8,558 nucleotides of DNA. Source: JBFGWM01 sp041588495 (lineage in GTDB: Bacteria; Pseudomonadota; Gammaproteobacteria; Pseudomonadales; JBFGWM01). Under the pieces are notes generated by a model. That model did no database searches. It had not been told where the DNA came from and saw only the letters and a program-made list of their open reading frames with translations. Below, one piece after another: positions 6,413-8,558 of the stretch. Location: positions 1 to 8,558 of the forward strand of contig JBFGWM010000120.1 of the NCBI GenBank assembly GCA_041588495.1, in the 5' to 3' direction. A program made the translations under genes and the position numbers. Within the stretch, counting starts at the first letter, position 1; every line of letters starts with the position of its first letter.

Positions 6413-8557
6413 ATGGCAGACTCCGCACCCGTCACAGGCAGCCCGCTTGCCCCGGCTGTCGGCAGCGTATTGGTTCTCGTCGGTCACGCCTGGGCTCGCA
6501 ACCCGGACTCCGGCGCCACCCGTGAACTGAAGATCGGCGACACCGTCTACAGCGGCGAGCTGATGGTCACCGGGGACATGAGCGCCCTGGCGATCGAGTT
6601 CCTCGACGGCAGCCGGCTCGACCTCGGACGAAATTCCCGCGCCGAGCTGGACCGCGAGACTTTCGACCCCGCGGCCCACGCTGCGGCCATGGCCGCCGAG
6701 GCGGAGACGGCAGCGCCGGTGAGCGATGACATCGACGCGATCCAGCAGGCCCTGCTGGCCGGCGTCGACCCCACCGAACTGGAAGCCACGGCTGCAGGCC
6801 CCGGTGCGGGCGGAGGCGGTGACAGCGAGGGTTCCTCGTTCGTCATACTGGGTCGTTCCAACCAACGGACGACGCCGCAAGCCGGTTTCGATACGGACCC
6901 GATCTCACCAAGCTTTGACGAACCGCCCCCGGAAGATGACCTGACGGAGGAAGAGGAAGCCGCGGCCGGCGAAGAACCGCCGGAAGAGCCCGAGAACGAC
7001 CTGCCGATCGCGCGTGACGACGATGACTTCGCGGTCGTCGGCCGCCAGGGCGACGAGTGCATCACCGGCAACGTGATCACCGGAGAAGGTACCAACCTGG
7101 GCTTCGGCGGCCCCGGTGCGGACTACGAGGGCGACGCCCCGGCGCACCTCTCGTCGTTCACGTATACGGATGCCGAGGGAGTCGAGCAGACCGTCGCCCT
7201 GGATCCCAATGACCCCGACACGCTGCAGAACGGCGTCACGGTCACCACGGAGCACGGCGGCACCTTCACCATCTTCCCGGATGGTTCCTACAAGTACTTT
7301 CCCGGCGAAATCGAGTACCGGGAGGTCTTCGAGGACTGCGAACTGAGTGCCGATTTCTCGGGCATGAATGACAGCAAGCAGAACCCGGTCAACAGCATGA
7401 CGTTCAGCAATGGCATCACGCTGGTGGCGCTGGCGACGTTGGAACCCGGCACCGTGGGCACCCAGTGGTTCACCGACTCCAGTGGCGTACTCGACCTGAC
7501 CAGTAACCTCTCCAACCTGGCGTTCAACCCGAGCCACGGTGCGGGCGTCGACTCCGACGACGGCAGCGGCAACAACGAACATCTCCAGGCGCTGTCCTCG
7601 ACCGGTTCCCAGTCCCACCAGGAAGCCCTGGTGCTGGATTTCGGCACCTCGGTGCAATCCACCGTCGTGACCCTGTCCAGCTTCGTGCACAACACCGGCA
7701 AGGGTTCCTCGGAACAGGCCCGCTGGTATGCGTATGACGCCTCAGGCGCGTTCGTCGCCACCGGGGTGATCTCCGCCGGAGGTTTTGACGAGTTCGACGG
7801 CGACCCGGCGCACCGCTTCACAACCACCATCGATCCCGACGGTAGCCTGGCGTTCCAATACCTGGTCCTGCAACCGATCGAGTTGTCCAGTGACGATGAG
7901 GTTGACGTGTCCGGCGCCAACAGCACGTTCTTCGTGCACTCGGTCACCTGTGAAGGCCAGACCTCCAGCCTCGAGCCGCTGCCGACCACGGAAACGATCG
8001 AATACACGATCACCGACGCCAATGGCGATTCTTCGTCGGCCACGCTGAGCATTGACCTCGCGCTGGCCTTCGAGGGCGAGGGCGACGCGCACGTGCTGAC
8101 CGGCACCGCGGCCCACGATTACATCGTCGCTCAGGGTGCGTTCGATGGCGAGGGACAGTTACTCGACGGGCTCGGGGGCAACGACATACTCGTCGGTAGC
8201 TACCAGGACGACATCCTGCTCGGCGGCGAGGGGGATGACATCCTCACCGGTGGCGGGGGCAACGACTCGATGACCGGTGGCGGGGGTGGGGACATCTTCG
8301 TGTTCAGCCTGGCTTCCAATTCCGGGCATGACACCCTCACCGACTTCGACCTGGCCAATGATGTCCTGCGCTTCGAGGACGTGTTCGACGTGGACAGCGA
8401 CGGACTGGACCTCGGGGACGTGGTGTCCGGGGTCAACGTCGACAACGGCCACAGCACGCTCGAGCTGGCCAATGGCGGATTCATCACCCTCCAGGGCCAC
8501 ACCCACGGTGACCTGCAAAGCCTGCTCGACGCCGGCCTGCAGACGGTAATCCTCTGA
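6413..8557 (+). CDS. Small LapA-like RTX adhesin with retention module, type I secreted
   Basis: Predicted surface-retained adhesin, exported by a LapBCE-type type I system and held at the outer membrane until a LapG protease cuts it. It has 714 residues. In order: LapA-type retention module (about 14-165; hallmarks RELKIGDTVYSGE and EFLDGSRLDLGRNS), with DIDAIQQALLAGVDPTE (106-122) leading into TAAG (126-129) and then a glycine run and SFVILGR (142-148); an acidic Pro/Glu/Asp linker (169-205); the first part of a VCBS/cadherin-like domain ending in FPDGSYKYFPG (288-298); a beta-rich module (about 306-513); the VCBS closing strands ETIEYTITDANGD (527-539); five RTX nonapeptides (583-630); and a type I secretion C-terminus (627-714). 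No Sec signal peptide is present, as expected for this route. The ATG at 6413 has a strong GGGAGG site about 9 bases upstream. LapA proteins are usually thousands of residues long, so this is a miniature. Ligand unknown. Confidence 0.9.
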   Translation: MADSAPVTGSPLAPAVGSVLVLVGHAWARNPDSGATRELKIGDTVYSGELMVTGDMSALAIEFLDGSRLDLGRNSRAELDRETFDPAAHAAAMAAEAETAAPVSDDIDAIQQALLAGVDPTELEATAAGPGAGGGGDSEGSSFVILGRSNQRTTPQAGFDTDPISPSFDEPPPEDDLTEEEEAAAGEEPPEEPENDLPIARDDDDFAVVGRQGDECITGNVITGEGTNLGFGGPGADYEGDAPAHLSSFTYTDAEGVEQTVALDPNDPDTLQNGVTVTTEHGGTFTIFPDGSYKYFPGEIEYREVFEDCELSADFSGMNDSKQNPVNSMTFSNGITLVALATLEPGTVGTQWFTDSSGVLDLTSNLSNLAFNPSHGAGVDSDDGSGNNEHLQALSSTGSQSHQEALVLDFGTSVQSTVVTLSSFVHNTGKGSSEQARWYAYDASGAFVATGVISAGGFDEFDGDPAHRFTTTIDPDGSLAFQYLVLQPIELSSDDEVDVSGANSTFFVHSVTCEGQTSSLEPLPTTETIEYTITDANGDSSSATLSIDLALAFEGEGDAHVLTGTAAHDYIVAQGAFDGEGQLLDGLGGNDILVGSYQDDILLGGEGDDILTGGGGNDSMTGGGGGDIFVFSLASNSGHDTLTDFDLANDVLRFEDVFDVDSDGLDLGDVVSGVNVDNGHSTLELANGGFITLQGHTHGDLQSLLDAGLQTVIL
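6788..6799 (+). other. Encoded LapG cleavage motif (TAAG, residues 126-129)
   Basis: Codons ACG GCT GCA GGC encode Thr-Ala-Ala-Gly immediately after the DIDAIQ...DPTE helix and before a Gly-rich stretch. In Pseudomonas LapA, LapG cuts between the two alanines of the same TAAG motif, so residues 127 and 128 are the predicted cut. Cleavage here would free residues 128-714 from the anchored N-terminal plug. Confidence 0.85.
6917..7027 (+). other. Acidic Pro/Glu/Asp linker of the adhesin (residues 169-205)
   Basis: This segment is dominated by Glu, Asp and Pro (for example EDDLTEEEEAAAGEEPPEEP) and ends in a DDDD run. It has no predicted fold by eye. It lies between the retention module and the first beta domain, so it probably spans the outer-membrane channel exit or acts as a flexible calcium-sensitive spacer; that role is inferred. 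Confidence 0.7.
7328..7951 (+). other. Beta-rich module inserted in the VCBS-like domain (residues about 306-513)
   Basis: The segment starts near Cys309 and ends at Cys513. It has alternating hydrophobic strands, such as LVLDF (406-410), STVVTLSSFV (416-425), ARWYAYDASG (436-445) and AFQYLVLQPI (480-489), separated by Ser/Asn/Asp-rich loops. This pattern is typical of jelly-roll or carbohydrate-binding-like domains in secreted proteobacterial proteins. I do not recognise a named family. It is the best candidate for the ligand-binding part. Confidence 0.55.
8159..8302 (+). repeat. Five RTX calcium-binding nonapeptides in the adhesin
   Basis: Residues 583-630 read as GGxGxDxxL-type units: DGLGGNDIL, VGSYQDDIL, LGGEGDDIL, TGGGGNDSM and TGGGGGDIF. 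The second unit is degenerate. These bind calcium and fold after secretion in RTX proteins. At DNA level the last two units share a 14-base direct repeat, ACCGGTGGCGGGGG, at 8246-8259 and 8273-8286, exactly 27 bases apart, which suggests duplication of one unit. Confidence 0.9.
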
Positions 8558-8558
8558 A

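Noticed and set aside
6324..6530. A 68-codon plus-strand frame starting with TTG in the adhesin leader.
   Set aside because: It overlaps the adhesin by over 100 bases, has no clear ribosome site and encodes no recognisable motif.
6905..7690. A 261-codon minus-strand frame opposite the adhesin, with 7288-8106 likewise.
   Set aside because: Shadow of the adhesin reading frame; Val/Gly/Arg-rich product without a motif, and no ribosome site of note.

Overview
The window is GC-rich, double-stranded coding DNA with tight gene packing, RTX/type I secretion protein features and a RecB/AddA-like helicase plus AddB-like nuclease pair. This fits a proteobacterium, most likely a high-GC gammaproteobacterium. 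That assignment is inferred from gene families and composition only; no rRNA or other marker is present.

Layout. Positions 1 to 5463 (minus strand) hold a two-gene DNA-repair operon read right to left. First comes an AddB-like protein of 892 residues with a dead helicase fold, a RecB-type nuclease domain and an iron-sulfur cysteine set. Overlapping it by 8 bases is a RecB/AddA-class superfamily 1 helicase, of which 930 residues are visible before the window edge. A 116-bp divergent intergenic region follows. On the plus strand, 5580 to 6179 encodes a 199-residue DnaQ-like (DEDDh) 3'-5' exonuclease. A 233-bp intergenic region, AT-richer than its surroundings and rich in small dyads, then precedes a 714-residue secreted protein (6413 to 8557).

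The left half looks like a double-strand-end processing module: motor plus nuclease, with a single-strand exonuclease divergently transcribed beside it. The link to the exonuclease is positional only.

The last gene is the most interesting item. It has a LapA-type N-terminal retention module with a TAAG motif where LapG proteases cut, an acidic linker, a VCBS/cadherin-like beta domain that appears to be interrupted by a roughly 200-residue beta-rich module bracketed by cysteines, five RTX calcium-binding nonapeptides and a type I secretion C-terminus. It looks like a miniature, c-di-GMP-controlled, surface-retained adhesin. The LapD/LapG and LapBCE partners are not in the window.

No RNA genes, insertion sequences, CRISPR arrays or phage genes were seen.
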